Source: Nymphaea colorata
Lineage: Eukaryota; Streptophyta; Magnoliopsida; Nymphaeales; Nymphaeaceae
Direction: 5' to 3'
DNA length: 64,000 bases
NCBI RefSeq assembly: GCF_008831285.2
Contig: NC_045143.1
Coordinates: 6,147,503-6,211,502, forward strand
Shown: in pieces, positions 1 to 12,399 of the stretch
Layout of the letters: each line of letters starts with the position of its first letter
How positions within the stretch are numbered: the first letter of the stretch is position 1
Made by a program: the position numbers and the translations under genes
Notes under the pieces: generated by a model
Told to the model about the DNA's origin: nothing
The model's database searches: none
The model's input: the letters and a program-made list of their open reading frames with translations, nothing else

Positions 1-704
1 TATGAAGTGCTGTAAAGATCGGTTAATAAATACTTAAGAAGTGTTATATTAATCTATCTCCATTTTTATGATAGATTCATGAGATAGTTTCAAACTGTTC
101 TATTTACCAAAATGCCCTAAATGTATTCCTCAACACATTCATAAAACAAGTATCCTTCTTATCACTACATTCACAGACCCCATTTTGAGTGGACCACTTC
201 ACTACCCAATTGTGTCAAACCCCTTTGAGCTATGTGTTATGAAATAGACAATGACTCTTAATGTTCAACCATTTGAAGAAAAATTATTAATAGTGCATAT
301 ATAATCTGTCTATTGGTATATAAATTTATTGGCAAGTTCGGCGGAAGTTGTCTCCGTCTTATATGTAAATTTGGTTAGAACTGAGACTGTTCTTACAAAT
401 TCAGCCGCAAGTCCAAGATTGATCTCAAATATGATCGGAAAGCTAGATATCTATGGTACTCATGATCAGGTTGAACAAACGCTAGATCCAAACCTGCTTG
501 TCCCACGTTTTAAGTGATAGCTAAGGAATCCAAGCAAAACAGACTTACTAGGAACTTAGTAGCGATTTCTCCCTTTCCGCTGCTTATATTTTTCCCTCAA
601 TGTTGATCTTTCTTTAGGCGAACAAAACGCTAGAGAAACCAAATTCTAAAAGAATTGTTAAATAAAGAGATCGGAGAGAGGAGAAGACAATGGAGTGCAC
701 GTAC
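1..704. other. Left edge: intron or 3' flank of the first CYP706 gene
   Basis: No second P450 exon (oxygen-binding motif, ExxR, haem loop) can be read on the minus strand here. If the gene at 705-1637 is whole, this is part of its intron. The other introns of this array are 761-1152 bp long, so the second exon could begin just beyond the left edge. A 62-codon plus-strand frame at 329-517 has no recognisable content. Confidence 0.5.
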
Positions 705-1637
705 CATCAGTAATGCCTTCACTTGGTTCATGGTGAGCGGCGTCTTCTCATCCTCTTGCTCCTTCACTCTGAGAAGATAACCCAAGAAATCACTCCCTTT
801 ATCCACCATCTTATATCTCCTCTCTATCATGGAGTTGATCATGTCATGAAAGTAAGGAAGAACCTTGTCTGCATCTCTATTCACACCTTGAAGGTCAAGT
901 GGCGCCAACGCCGGAAACGCATCCCCCAAGTTAGGCCTCCCCAGAAGCTCCGTCAGCTCACCGACCAAACTCCTGAAACGAGCGCCGAGCTTCCTCCTCT
1001 CCTCCCCTTCCTCACCCGTCGCTCCCCACATCATACTCGTTATGGTCCCGACAATGGCCACGAACACGTGCTCGCCTATATTCACCGGCTCGCCGGACTT
1101 TTTATAGATGTCGGCCACGATCTGCCGGACCTCCCACCGGCGCAGGTGGTAAAGCGAGTCCAGGACCGTGGAGCCGAGCATCTCCCGGACGCAGATCCGC
1201 CTTAGCATGCGCCAGGTTGGCCCATCGGAAGTCCAGACAATGTTCACACCGCCGTAGGTTATGCGCGGGGCGATGGCAGGAGGGTCTCTATTGGCGAAGA
1301 TCCTGTCGTGCTCCCTCAGCACCTGCTCGGCCAGGGAAGGCGAGCTGACGACCACGGCGAGCTTGGTGCCGAGGTAGACCCTGAGGATGGGGCCGTAGCG
1401 GCAAGCGAGGTCGGTGAAATGTTCGTGGAGGTTGGGCTTCAGCGAAAGGAGGTTGCCGACGAAGGGCCAGCCCGGCGGCCCTGGAGGGAGGCGGGCGGAC
1501 CTTCTGGAAAGGAGCAGCCATGGGAGGAGGAGCAGGAGAAACGAGATGGCTAGAGTAAGGACGTTTCGCGCTACCGCATCTCGGTCGTTGCTGGTGCGCC
1601 ACCACCACGACCACAGCCCCTCGTCGAGTGCCGCCAT
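705..1637 (-). CDS. Cytochrome P450, CYP706-like, first exon only (gene partial in window)
   Basis: This is the N-terminal half (311 codons) of a microsomal P450 monooxygenase. CYP706 enzymes oxidise small hydrophobic substrates, often sesquiterpenes, at the ER membrane with P450 reductase. An N-terminal hydrophobic anchor lies at about residues 24-44, followed by the proline hinge LPPGPPGWP. The C-helix motif WRMLRRICVRE and the segment TSMMWG are also present. The exon ends at codon ATG followed by donor GTACGT (699-704), in the same phase as the intact copies further right. The haem half is not in the window. It is clearly more distant from the other four copies (roughly 55% identity by eye) and its exon is richer in GC. 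The CYP706 assignment is from memory of family motifs, and the substrate is unknown. Confidence 0.85.
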
Positions 1638-1737
1638 TACTTTCTTGCTCCTCTTCCTCGGACCTCTTTACATGAAAAAAAACTTGACAGCACTTTTTTT
1701 TTTTTATTCGAAAAAGCTTGTAGTGAGTGCTGTTTAG

Positions 1738-1746
1738 TATTTAAAA
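1738..1746 (-). promoter_or_regulatory. Candidate TATA box of the 705-1637 P450 gene
   Basis: The minus strand reads TTTAAATAC about 100 bp upstream of the ATG. A CCAAT pentamer lies about 15 bp further upstream (1758-1762). This is positional inference only. Confidence 0.35.
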
Positions 1747-1762
1747 AGTGACCAATAATTGG

Positions 1763-2367
1763 TTAGATCAACAGTTCACGGACACGTCTCTTATGAATTA
1801 AAAATATTAAATACACCTGGTTTCGTCCAGCAAGCAGGTTGAAAAAAACTTGGGCAAAATAAAAAGCATTGCATGACTTATGAAACTCATTGAATAGGCG
1901 CTCAACTTTTGAAAACAGCTTATACAAGACTGCCTACTAAAAGAAAAGATCAATTTTTGATACAAAATGATAAAAATGCTATTCACTAACAACTATTTCT
2001 TTCCCTTGGCGAGAAAGGTAATTTTGTTCTCATAAAAGCTTCACTGTCATCTTGAACCAAAAATTAATGTTGCCTTTTAGTAGGCGTCCCTTTGATATGA
2101 ATTTTTCTCAAACGTTTAGGGCTTATTTGTTAACTTTGAAAGGTACTTAACCGATGATGGATTATTTGCTCAAATGGAAGGCGCCATTTTGTAAGAAAAC
2201 TGCTCACGAAAAAACACCAATATATATTCCACAAGTAAACTACCACAATGATCATTTATGTCAACACCTACAAGTATTAATTAACACAAACATTCAATCA
2301 CAGGATACATGGGATTATTCATCCAATGATACTACACACAAGATCTGATCATCTTCAAGCATAGTGC
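1763..2367. other. Intergenic, AT-rich, nothing recognised
   Basis: Short frames only, with no family match. This lies between the promoter of the first P450 gene and the 3' relic of the damaged P450 copy. Confidence 0.4.
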
Positions 2368-4114
2368 TCAGAGTTGCGTAGTGGGAACGGCAATTAGAGA
2401 GCTAGCCTTCTTTAGCACAATGCCAAACTTATCAGATGTATCCACCTTTTCTCCCTACATGTATAAATATAATGTTCTCATCCTTAATGAGGTCACTAAA
2501 CATCAATGAGTGGGAGGATTAATCTCACTGCCCGAGCGAGAGTAAAACCCATCTTTTCCTTGTCCTTTTGGTATAGAGCTGCATTGGTATAGATGGTAAG
2601 ATCTCCACATGCTTCAATTGGCATGTAAAAACGTACACACTCCTCTGGTTTTTTATGATATAGGTTCATAGGAGCATAGCCTCCTGCAGGCCGAACTGGA
2701 GATATGCTAAATAACACGTCCCTACCTGCCGGTTTGTCGTGCTGCTTTTTCAATAGAAACAACTCATATGTGTACCGATGAATTAATTTGACATCAAGGA
2801 CTAATTTTGAAAGCTTAAGCAAAAGTTAGGATGATAGCTAAAGTAACTTTATGTAAGGGAAAAAGATCAAAACTTTTGAATCTAGCTACTGGTTCTGTAG
2901 CATTTTACATCTTTCTCTTGGAGACTAATGAAGCTATTAACGTTCTTACGCGACATGTATTAAAGCAAGATCATTTGGGTAGTCGTTAAGGGTGTTTTCT
3001 CTCCACTTCCTTCATCTTCGTCTTCAGAAGAAAGCCAAGAAAATTATTTCCCAGCTTCTCCCCTCCCTCCAATCTCTTCTGTAGCTTGGAATCAAAAACC
3101 CCATGAAACCCCTGAGGGACCTGCCATTTCCTTTTGGTTTCCTTGAAGATCGAGGGGTGCTAAGATCGGGAAAAAGTCTGATATGTTTGGTTCACCCAAA
3201 AGGTCATCTGTCGCCTGCATCAGCCTCTTAAGTTCCATGTCGCCATCTCCCTCCGCAAGTGTTCCTCCCCAAAGCATACTGGTTGTAGTATCAAGTACAC
3301 AAGCTAACACCTGGTCAAGTATGCTCACCGGCCTGCCGGACTTAGCCTAGATGCGGCCCAACATCCCGTGAACTTCGCATCTTTGAAACTTTATTGAGTC
3401 GTTGTATTCTTTTGTTTGGGCTCTACATGAGTCATTGTGACATTGTTCTCTTTCTTGGATATGCTTTTGCTTTGGTCATTACTCAAGATTGATTTGATTT
3501 TTAAGACTTGTTCTATATTTTTCCCTTATATGTAAAAAGAATATTTGTGTCAAAAACTTGGTTCACGACCGTTTGGATTTTTGGAAACCTGTTGTGCCCA
3601 TTCTATAGCTTTTAATAATTTAGTGTTTGTCATTCTATGGTGCGCCATCATCGAATTGTCTAGTATATTGTACACACACAAATCTGGGTACAATATCTTC
3701 GTACTTCCAAGTTGGACACTGGAACTCATATATACGCATTTTTCAAGAGCACCGTATGAGTTTCTGTTGCAGTAACTATGTTTGGTTATGAATATTATTT
3801 ATAAACTTTACAATCAACCTTGGAAATACAATCACATAATGTGATCCCAAACAAAATGAAGCATAACGTTCTTGAAGTACTTGTTTTAAGGATGTGATAT
3901 AGCCTTGTATAAGGAGCAATTTTTGCCAAATTAACAAAAATATTTATTGTCACATATATCTGTCCATAATCCAGTATGAGCTTCTTTGTCTGTAAAGGAT
4001 GCCATAGGAGGACGAAGACCACAATGAGTAGGGTAATGACTGACCTGGCTGTAGCATCTTGGTCGTTGCTTTCTCTCTCCACCACCATGACCAAGCTTGA
4101 GCAATGACTGCCAT
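2368..4114 (-). pseudogene. Heavily damaged CYP706 pseudogene
   Basis: Three pieces align with the intact copies in the right order on the minus strand. (1) The start region, about 3985-4114, has the same beginning (MAVIAQAWSWWW) but shifts frame after the tryptophans. (2) The second half of exon 1, about 2990-3380, contains TTSMLWGGTL and LGEPNISDFFPILAPLDLQG. (3) The last ~29 codons of exon 2, 2368-2454, read GEKVDTSDKFGIVLKK and end in a stop. About 600 bp of unrelated DNA (3385-3985) replaces the hinge to C-helix region. About 530 bp of foreign or unaligned DNA (2455-2990) replaces the I-helix, ExxR and haem loop. It cannot encode a functional P450. Its upstream region still resembles that of the intact copies, including the sequence around the TATA box near 4165-4182. 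Confidence 0.85.
2496..2822 (-). other. Unrecognised 108-codon open frame inside the damaged P450
   Basis: This open frame lies in the stretch that replaced most of exon 2 of the pseudogene. The predicted peptide looks protein-like (for example RFYMPIEACGDLTIY and GFTLARAVRLILPLID) rather than low-complexity, but I do not recognise a family. It could be a fragment of a captured host gene or of a transposon. There is no evidence that it is expressed. Confidence 0.25.
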
Positions 4115-4174
4115 CTTTGGCTTCTTCTCCACTCTCAGTTCTACTCTTCCTTCTCTACTGAAACACATAATATA

Positions 4175-6503
4175 TACATCTATTTATCCGGCAGTCAACT
4201 CTTGCTTGTGATGTGGAGGTGAATGGCAACCAGACTAGTAGCATAGCTACATATAGGCTCCAGCAACAAAATTTTTATTTATTTTTACATATTTTTACAT
4301 AGATATATTACAATTTTTTACTTATTTATATATGTTGTGTCCCTTTAAAAATGAGAATTTTGATAACAGCGCTTCCATAGTCAAAAAATTCTAACTCTGC
4401 CACTGGACCAGACCTGTCATACCATTCGATCCATCACCCAATAAAGTGCCATGGTGAATCGATCACATACCGATCTATACCATATCAATAGAAAATGCAT
4501 ATTGTTATAAAAACGTGCTTAAAACATTGAAAACTAATCAGCCGAATAAAACGCTGAAACACACATTTTATTCATGTTTTTCCGCTTTTTGTTCATTTTT
4601 TCATGTCTTTCACTTTTTTTTTTTTGCAGCTTTTAGTTATTACATTTTTATTTTCACATTTTCTGCATTTTATTTTTATAATTTTGGCCACCTTCTTTTT
4701 TGTCAAAAGATTAATTATTTTGTTCTCTTTTTTTTCTCTTAAAAAACAACTTCGCCGTTTTATACCTATACAAGAACTCACTGTTTAAAACCAGAAAACG
4801 ATATTTGTAACTATCATCTAAAGTCATCCCCTTTATGTCTATTCAGTTACTTTAATTTTCTATGCCTCTAATGCTCACTCTTGTTATTTGCATTGTATCC
4901 TATCATTTTGTATCGACTCATATTGGACGGTGGTATACATTGTATATACTTTTTGTTAGATGACATCAATGGACCCGTATGGTTTTCTAAAATTATGTAG
5001 TTTTTATTCTTTTTAGTTGTTTAGATTTGGAAAAAAATAGGCTGATATGGGAAAACTAATACGGTGAAGTGACGATTCTGATATTGAGTGCATGGAAAGG
5101 ATTGATTTGCATAAAACTGATTTGTTTCATGCATTAACTGTTCTACTTCTCTCTCTCGTTTTTTCACTTTCTTTTTTATTTTGATCTTGGCCAAGTAGAT
5201 GGTTGACCTATAATCAATTCACACATATGGTCCCAACTTATTTTCGTCATTGATAAATATATAGTTTATTGTTCAAAATATTATCTTGATGTGCGGGAGA
5301 AATGAATACAAAAAAATGAGAGCCCGACCATGAATACTGGTGGAGATACATGGGGCTGGCAATAAAAAAAAATAAGCACTTAGAATTACACTATAATGAT
5401 TCAAAAATTAAATAAGGTGTCCACACCAAACATAGGCTGGTGACTTGAGTGCTCTTAAATAAAAAAATCCTACCTCCACCACTGAGATAAACCATGGCCA
5501 ATTGGCTGAGGTCTGTCACAGTGATTTATGTAAGACCAATCCCCTTTTCATTTCTTTTACTCCTTCAATGTTTCTTGTCGAATTATCACTAGTGGTTTAT
5601 GAGACCGAGTTCTATATGTTGTATATAACATGTGTATGCTAGATGTGGACCCTGTTATCAAAATAGATATTTATTTTTATGTTCAACCATTGCATCTTCA
5701 TGTGCATGAAATAACAGGTGTATGAGATAACAAATATGTATGAAATAATAAATAGATATGACATAACAAATAGGTATGAGATAATGTGTACGAGATACCA
5801 AAGGTTCATGAAATAATGAGAAAAAGGTTCATGAAATAATGAGAAAATGGACTGATGTGTGAGATAATGCTAAACATAAGTATGAGATAATGTTTATGAG
5901 ATAATAAATATTTATGAGATAATGAGATGATGCTATGAGCGAAACAAAAAAATAAACGAAGACACTTTGTTACCACTTACAATTGTATATTAGTCATAAA
6001 GATATGCATATATCAACTGACAACCGAATCCTTAAATCTTCTTTTTCAAGTTTCTTTTCTCATCCCTATAAAAAATTTCTTTTTGTATTAATCATGATTC
6101 ATGAACATTTTTGTCGTTACAAAATAGTGCATGAAAATTCATGCATGGGGCCGGCGTATATAACAAGCTTCAGTACTCTATGGGGTGAAAATTTTTAATT
6201 ACGGTTTTCAATATATTTCTAGCGCTCACCTATGTTCCTCTGGGTTTCAAACTCCTAATGCCATATCAAGTTGAGAACATTTCAAGATTACTATTGTCAT
6301 TTTCATACCATATTCACAGGGTAACATAAAAACACCATATTTTTGTTCAAGGAAATATGTATGTGGTTGTGGACATGATTCATATATCTAACAATCAAAT
6401 GCAGGAAATAATCACCTCACAGAGGGTTTTTCATAGTGGCATTACGATGCATTGCAACTTCTTCTCTTACTGTCTGCCTATAGTAATGGATCTGTGGACA
6501 TCT
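4175..6503. other. Intergenic region upstream of the damaged copy, partly co-duplicated
   Basis: No gene recognised. The part at about 4915-5110 (around the words GGACGGTGGTATACATTGTA and AAAACTAATACGGTGA) is homologous to 12830-13040 and to 18815-18925 plus 19210-19250, upstream of the two intact P450 genes. The damaged copy therefore arose by the same kind of tandem duplication, with its flank. Low-complexity pyrimidine/T runs occur at 4600-4760, and a minisatellite at 5705-5935. Confidence 0.6.
5705..5935. repeat. Degenerate minisatellite with ATGAGATAAT core
   Basis: Variants of TATGAGATAATAAA / ATGAAATAATGAG recur about every 15-25 bp roughly a dozen times. One 23-bp unit (AAAGGTTCATGAAATAATG) is duplicated almost exactly near 5799-5845. 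Confidence 0.7.
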
Positions 6504-7194
6504 TCAGATACAGAGCTCGGGATTGAGTGATGTTGAGCTGGGAATGGCAGATAGAGGATTGGCCTTCTTTAACACGATGCCAAATTTCTCATCTGTGTCA
6601 ATCTTCTCTCCTTCTACCACATGTCAATCGAATGAATGTATAACAGAAGCCAAGATAAGAGCAACCATCCTCTCCGCTATGTCGGTGCTGACACATATCC
6701 GTCGGCCGGAGCCGAACGGAATATAACGAAAATCCCTTCCGCTGAAGTCCAAATCCGGCTACCTTAGAAACCGCTCCGGGTCGAACACTGACGGATTATC
6801 CCAATACTTGGGGTCCCTATGGATCGCCCAAACAGTGAACATGACGCTTGTGCCCACAGGGATGTCGAACCCAGCCACCTTGCTGGGAAAGCTAGGGCTG
6901 CGTGGCACAAGGAGTGGCAAGATTGGGTGTAGGCGCAGTACTTCCTTGATGACTGCACCTAGGTAGGGCAACTTGGCCAGGTGCGACTCCTCCACATGTT
7001 GGTCCCTGCCAACTACCAGCTCAATCTCGTGCTGAGCCCTCCTCATGACCTTTGGGTTCTTCAGTAACTCTATCATGGCCCATTCCACTGTGTTTGAAGT
7101 CGTGTCGGTCCCTCCAATAACCAGATTCTGTGGTGCAAGAGATCACTGTATTTCATTTTTGTTCATGGAACTTTTTATTAGTTTTCTTCACTAT

Positions 7195-7220
7195 ATGTGT
7201 GTGTGTGTGTGCGTGTACAA
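7195..7220. repeat. (TG)n microsatellite in the pseudogene intron
   Basis: About 11 TG units, with an interruption, lie in the intron of the 6504-8818 pseudogene. The intact gene at 15605-18301 has a shorter, broken version at the corresponding intron site. Confidence 0.8.
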
Positions 7221-7560
7221 GGGTGCATAGAAAACAAAGAGAAATTGGTAGATACGAGTCCTCTAGGTAAGGCAACAAGGCGAAGGAATATGTAGTCAGT
7301 ATGGGCAATTTCTGCACAGGCCAAAAAAAATGTTTGTTTTTTATCCATTAAAAATTTTAAATTTTAACTGAACTCTTTCATGAGAATTTTCTGGTTTTTT
7401 CCCGTCCATAGATGTGAAATCCATAAAGAATCATACTATCAGTTGAGAGAAAAACAAGAAAAAATAAATAAAACAATTGAGTCATCTAATATTAATTAAT
7501 CAGCTTTTTATTTCTCTTGTTATGGGCGTTGCACCTATACATATATATATATATATATAA

Positions 7561-7822
7561 GACGTTGTCCACATATATGAAACCGACCATGTTGTTTGAT
7601 ATGTTTTCTGTCTTCCTTTTCTTGTTAAATCTAGCCACACAGATGGCTCAAAAATATCCAGAAAGTTTGGAAAAGAAAGCTTATATATATATATATAAAA
7701 GATGTTGTCCACATATATGAAACCGACCATGTTGTTTGATATGTTTTCTGTCTTCTTTTTCTTGTTAAATCTAGCCACACAGATGGCTCAAAAATATCCA
7801 GAAAGTTTGGAAAAGAAAGCTT
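7561..7822. repeat. 140-bp tandem duplication in the pseudogene intron
   Basis: The segment starting GACGTTGTCCACATATATG at 7561 is repeated from 7701 with very few changes, separated by a short TA run. The period is 140 bp. Introns of the two intact P450 genes carry one copy of this segment each (about 10750-10870 and 16778-16885), so the doubling is specific to the pseudogene. Confidence 0.9.
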
Positions 7823-8879
7823 GAATTGGAACCGGATTTTCATCCCACGCATCGATTTCCAAGAATCCCAACAAAAAATTGAGAGAAGGAAAGGAGAACG
7901 GGTTACTTACAATAAGTGTGCCTTTGATTTGGATGGTGGTTAGTGGTGTTTTCTCATTACCTTCTTCTCCTTCATCTTAAGAAGAAAGCCGAGAAAATCA
8001 TTTCCCTTGTCCCCTTTCTCCAACTTCTTCTTTATCATGGAATCAAAAATCCCATCAAACTCGACATGAATCTCTCACTTGCGTTTGTTTCCCTTGAAGA
8101 TCAAGGGGTGCCAAGATTTGGAAAAAGTCTGATACGCTTGGTACAACCAAAAGTTCAGTTGTTTTCCCTATCAGTGTCTTAATTTCTGCTGCGGCCTTCC
8201 CCACGCCCTCTTCATCTACAATACTGCCTCCCCATAGCATGGTAGTTGTTGCATCAAGCGCACATCACCTATGTTCACCGGTGCTCCAGACTTAGCCCAG
8301 ATTCTGGCCAACAGCCGGCGAACTTCAGACCTTCTCACCTCATAGAGCATGTCAAGGCTCACCGAGTTCAGCAACTCTCTAACACAAACTCTACGGAGCA
8401 GTCGCCATGCCTGTCCATACGGACCCCAAACGACATCGTTGCCATTGTAGCTTATAATCTTAGCAACCAACGGTGCATCACGGTTTGCAAACACCAAATC
8501 CTGGTCCTTGAGTACCTCCTCGGCTATGGATGGCGAGCTCACCACCAAGGCCAGCTTGGAAACCTAATCTGACCCTTATCATTGGGCCGTAGCGGCGCAA
8601 GAGTTGGGTGAAATGCTCGTGTAGGTTCGGTGGGAGGCCATGTAGGTTTCCAAACAGGGGCCAAGCTGGTGGGCCTGGTGGTAGCCGTTTCTTTGGCCTG
8701 AAAGCATGCCATAGGAGGACCAAGACGACAATGAGAATGGTAAGGACTGACCTGGCTGTAGCATCTTGGTCGTTGCTTGCTCTCCACCACCATGACCAAG
8801 CTTGAGCAATGACTCCATCTTTGCCTTCTTGGCCACTCTCAGACTCAAATCTGTTCTTCCGTCTTTGCTAAAATACATT

Positions 8880-9984
8880 ATATATTACATCTAGGCAACT
8901 ATTTTTGGCGACAAGGCCCAATGAAATACATAACTTGGCCACTTTTCAATATCATTTGTGGTGCAGAAGGAGATGAAAGGCGACCAGTCGGCCCTTGACA
9001 TGTCATACCATTCCGATACATCGCTCGCTAAGGCGCTGTGGTGCATCGACCACACACTGATCTATAATGGGGACCTCGAGATGAAGTTGATGAACCATGG
9101 CCAATCAGCCGAGGCCTGAATACCTACTCCTTTTATGTCGCTTTCACTCCTCCAAAGTTTCTGGTTGTTTCATCGCTAATACTTTTATATTTATATCTCT
9201 ATGGTTCGTCTGGCAGCATGGATAATCAAGGAGTGCCCAATGAACTTACTCCAAATATTGGGGCAGGTTCATGAAAGAAAAGTCATACTATGTCATGAAG
9301 CTGCTCTAAATTTTTCAGACAATCTCATGTATTCTTCCTACCAAACGACCCCGTACTCACCTACGTTCCTCACCTTCAGTGAGTTTCAAACTCTTGATGC
9401 CATATCAATTTGAGGCCAGTTCAAGTTGTTAGTGTTGTCATTATGATATGATATTCAGTGAGTAACATAACAGAACCATATTTTTGTTCCAGGAAATATA
9501 TATGTGATTGGGAACATTAAATTTCACAATCAAATGCTGGAAATGATCACATCATGTTTGTTTGAAACATCATGACCATTGAGCACTTACCTCAAATCCA
9601 TTTCTCTGTATGTGACGTCCTTGCAAAGAGTAGCAGAGCCACATGGTGGCTGGTTTGGCAGCCTCACAAAACTTTATTCATTTTACATTAATAATTTGAT
9701 ATATTTGATTGTTTATATATATAGGTACCGGTAAAACATTAAAGTTATTGAATTAGTGCCTCCAACGACCAAAATTTCAGGTTCCGCTAGTGTCTGCAGA
9801 TAAACAGAATATTACTACAACATTGATATTTGTACTCCAATAATCCAGCATGGGCTTATGCATCCAGTAATGCATGGCACAACATTATTTCACAGTTGCA
9901 TGATACAACAAAGCATGCAGTAACTAGATATATTGCAACTTTCCCACTTATTGTCTGCCTGTACTAATGGATCTGTAGACACGC
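8880..9984. other. Intergenic between pseudogene and first intact P450
   Basis: No gene recognised. About 8880-9130 resembles the upstream regions of the other copies. From about 9580 the sequence enters the large duplicated segment shared with 15210 onward. A dispersed-repeat-like stretch (AGTAGCAGAGCCACATGGTGG near 9630) is present in both copies. Confidence 0.5.
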
Positions 9985-12290
9985 TCAAATACAAAGCTCG
10001 CGGCAGTGTGATCTAGGGCTGGGAATCGCAGATAAAGGATTGGCCTGCTTTAACACGATACCAAATTTCTCAGTTGTGTCAATCTTTTCTCCCCCTACCA
10101 CATGCCAATCAAATGAATGTAGGAGAGAAGCCAAAATAAGAAAAATCATCCTCTCTGCCAGGGTGATGCCGACACATATCCGGCGGCCAGAACCGAATGG
10201 GAAGTAATGAAAATCTCTTCCACTAAAGTCTAAGTCGGGCTTTCTGAGAAACCGGTCTGGGTCGAACACTGATGGATGATCCCAGTACTTGGGGTCCCTA
10301 TGGATCGCCCAAACATTGATCATGACCCTTGTGCCCACTGGGATGTCAAACCCAGCCACCTTGCTGGGTGAGCTAGGGCTGTGTGGCACAAGGAGTGGCA
10401 GGGTTGGGTGTAGGCGCAGTACTTCCTTGATGACTGCACCTAGGTAGGGCAACTTGGTCAGGTGCGACTCCTCCACATGTTGGTCCCTGCCAACTACCAG
10501 CTCAATCTCTTGCTGAGCCTTCCTCATGACCTCTGGATTCTTTAGCAACTCTGTCATGGCCCATGCCACTGTGTTTGAAGTCGTGTCGGTCCCTCCAACA
10601 ACCAAATCCTGCGGTGCAACAGATCAAGGGATACTACCCTTAATCAATATTAATTAACAAATTTTTTCCTTCATTTTCTCTCAACCATTTATTTAAAAAA
10701 AAATCGTTAGAATTATTCTTTACAAGTCTCATACATATATGTGTGTGTGTGTTGCCCACAGACTGGTACCGACCATTCTGTTTGATATGTCTTGGTCTTC
10801 CTTTTCTTGTTAAAGCTAGCCACACAGATGGGCTCAAAAATATCCCGAAAGTTTGGAAAAGAAAAAGTCATGGTGATATTTTATGTGGTGGAAGATTTCC
10901 AGCCAATTTCACTGCTATGACCATACATCTTGCAACTCTTGTATATAAAATTCAATCGATGCATTAGTTCATTTTCAAAATTTTCATTACATTGCATATT
11001 TCTAGACATGTACGTAAAAGCTGGTTGGGTTCAACGGAAACAACTTTAAAATATTAAAAATGCCAAAAAGCCCAAGATAACAGACAGTTTGATTTGATAA
11101 TTCATATTTGAAAAGAAATTAAAAGGTTAAAATTGACACTCATATAAAATTTTACCCCATAAATCATTCAAAAAGTTCGGAAAATTTCTTTATACATACT
11201 AGGCTATTTGATCGAGATGTAGACAAAAATTAGAAAGGTCGAACTTGTAGATTTGCTTTCAAGAGTAAAACGAGAAGCTTGGATTGGAACTGGATTTTCT
11301 TCCCAGCCATCGACTTCTATGAATCCAAACACAAAATTAGAGACAAGGAAAGGAGAAAATGTTACTTACAATAAGTATGCCTTTCATTTGGGTGGTGGTT
11401 AGTGGCGTTTTCTCATCACCCTCTTCCTTCATCTTAAGAAGAAAGCCGAGGAAATCATTTCCCTTCTCCCTTTTCTCCGACCTTTTCTTTATCATGGAAT
11501 CGAAAATCCCATCGAACTTGGCACGAATATCTCTCATTTGCCTTTGTACCCCTTGAAGATCAAGGGATGCCAAGATTGGGAAAAAATCCGATACGTTTGG
11601 TACACCCAAAAGTTCAGTTATCTCCCCTATCAGTCTCTTAATTTCTGCTGCGGCCTTCCCCCCACCCTCTTCATCTACAATACTGCCGCCCCATAGCATC
11701 GTAGCTGTTGCATCAAGCGCACAGGCGGACACTTGCTCACTTATGTTCACCGGTGCACCAGACTTAGCCCAGATTCCGGCCAACAGCTGGCGGACTTCAG
11801 ACCTTCTCACCTCATAGAGCATGTCTAGGCTCACCGAGTTCAACAACTCTCTAACACAAACTCTACGGAGCAGTCGCCATGCCTGTCCATAGGGACCCCA
11901 AACGACATCGTTGCCATTGTCGCTTATAATCTTAGCAACCAATGATGTATCATGGTTTGCAAACACCAAATCCTGGTCCTTGAGTATCTCCTCGGCTATG
12001 GATGGCGAGCTCACCACCACGGCCAGCTTTGAACCTAATCTGACCCTTATCATTGGGCCGTAGTGGCGAGAGAGTTGGGTGAAATGCTCGTGTAGGTTCC
12101 GTGGGAGGCCAAGCAGGTTTCCAAACAGGGGCCAAGCTGGTGGCCCTGGTGGTAGCCGCTTCTTTGGCCTGAAAGCATGCCATAGGAGGACCAAGATCAC
12201 AATGAGAATGGTAAGGACTGACCTGGCTGTAGCATCTTGGTCGTTGCTTGCTCTCCACCACCATGACCAAGCTTGAGCAATGACTGCCAT
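9985..12290 (-). CDS. Cytochrome P450, CYP706-like, intact two-exon gene (proximal copy)
   Basis: Exon 1 is 11370-12290 (307 codons) and exon 2 is 9985-10608 (207 codons plus TGA), giving 514 aa, normal for CYP706. The 761-bp phase-0 intron has donor GTAAGT and acceptor GCAG. The protein starts MAVIAQAWSWWW, followed by a membrane anchor at about residues 24-38 and the hinge KRLPPGPPAWP. The C-helix is WRLLRRVCVREL, and the I-helix oxygen-activation motif is GGTDTTS at the start of exon 2. ExxR is in KEVLRLHP, the PERF-type motif is FDPDRFL, and the haem loop FGSGRRICVG contains the axial cysteine. No damage is visible. It is expected to be an ER-bound monooxygenase of small hydrophobic metabolites, but the substrate cannot be read from sequence. 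Exon 2 differs from the distal copy at only 5 of 207 residues, exon 1 at about 36 of 307. Confidence 0.93.
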
Positions 12291-12353
12291 CTTTGCCTTC
12301 TTGGCCGGCCACTCTCAGACTCAGATCTACTCTTTCTTCTCTACAGAAACACA

Positions 12354-12360
12354 TAATATA
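12354..12360 (-). promoter_or_regulatory. Candidate TATA box of the proximal intact P450
   Basis: TATATTA on the minus strand lies about 65 bp upstream of the ATG. It is in the same position as the boxes of the distal gene and the damaged copy, which implies a short 5' UTR. One base next to it differs from the distal gene (GTCTATATTA versus GTATATATTA). Confidence 0.5.
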
Positions 12361-12399
12361 GACATCTATCTATCAGGCAGATAATTGTGGTATTTATCA

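Larger units (their letters stand above)
6504..8818 (-). pseudogene. CYP706 pseudogene, two-exon structure kept
   Basis: Exon 1 is 7911-8818 and exon 2 is 6504-7127, with the intron GT..AG signals preserved. Exon 2 is exactly 624 bp, as in the intact genes, and retains NLVIGGTDTTSNTVEWAM, KEVLRLHP and FDPERFLR. It has an in-frame TAG right after FDPERFLR (stop at 6759-6761). Its haem loop reads FGSGRRICVS, with serine where the usual glycine follows the cysteine by two. Exon 1 is 908 bp against 921 bp in the intact genes. It has lost one base just after the ATG, which shifts the whole anchor out of frame. A 13-bp deletion lies near 8264, and there are at least three other small indels. This is an unprocessed tandem-duplication pseudogene of the same subfamily as the two genes to its right. 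Confidence 0.92.

Noticed and set aside
723-1205. 160-codon plus-strand frame
   Set aside because: Antisense shadow of the CYP706 first exon, whose P450 motifs are on the minus strand.
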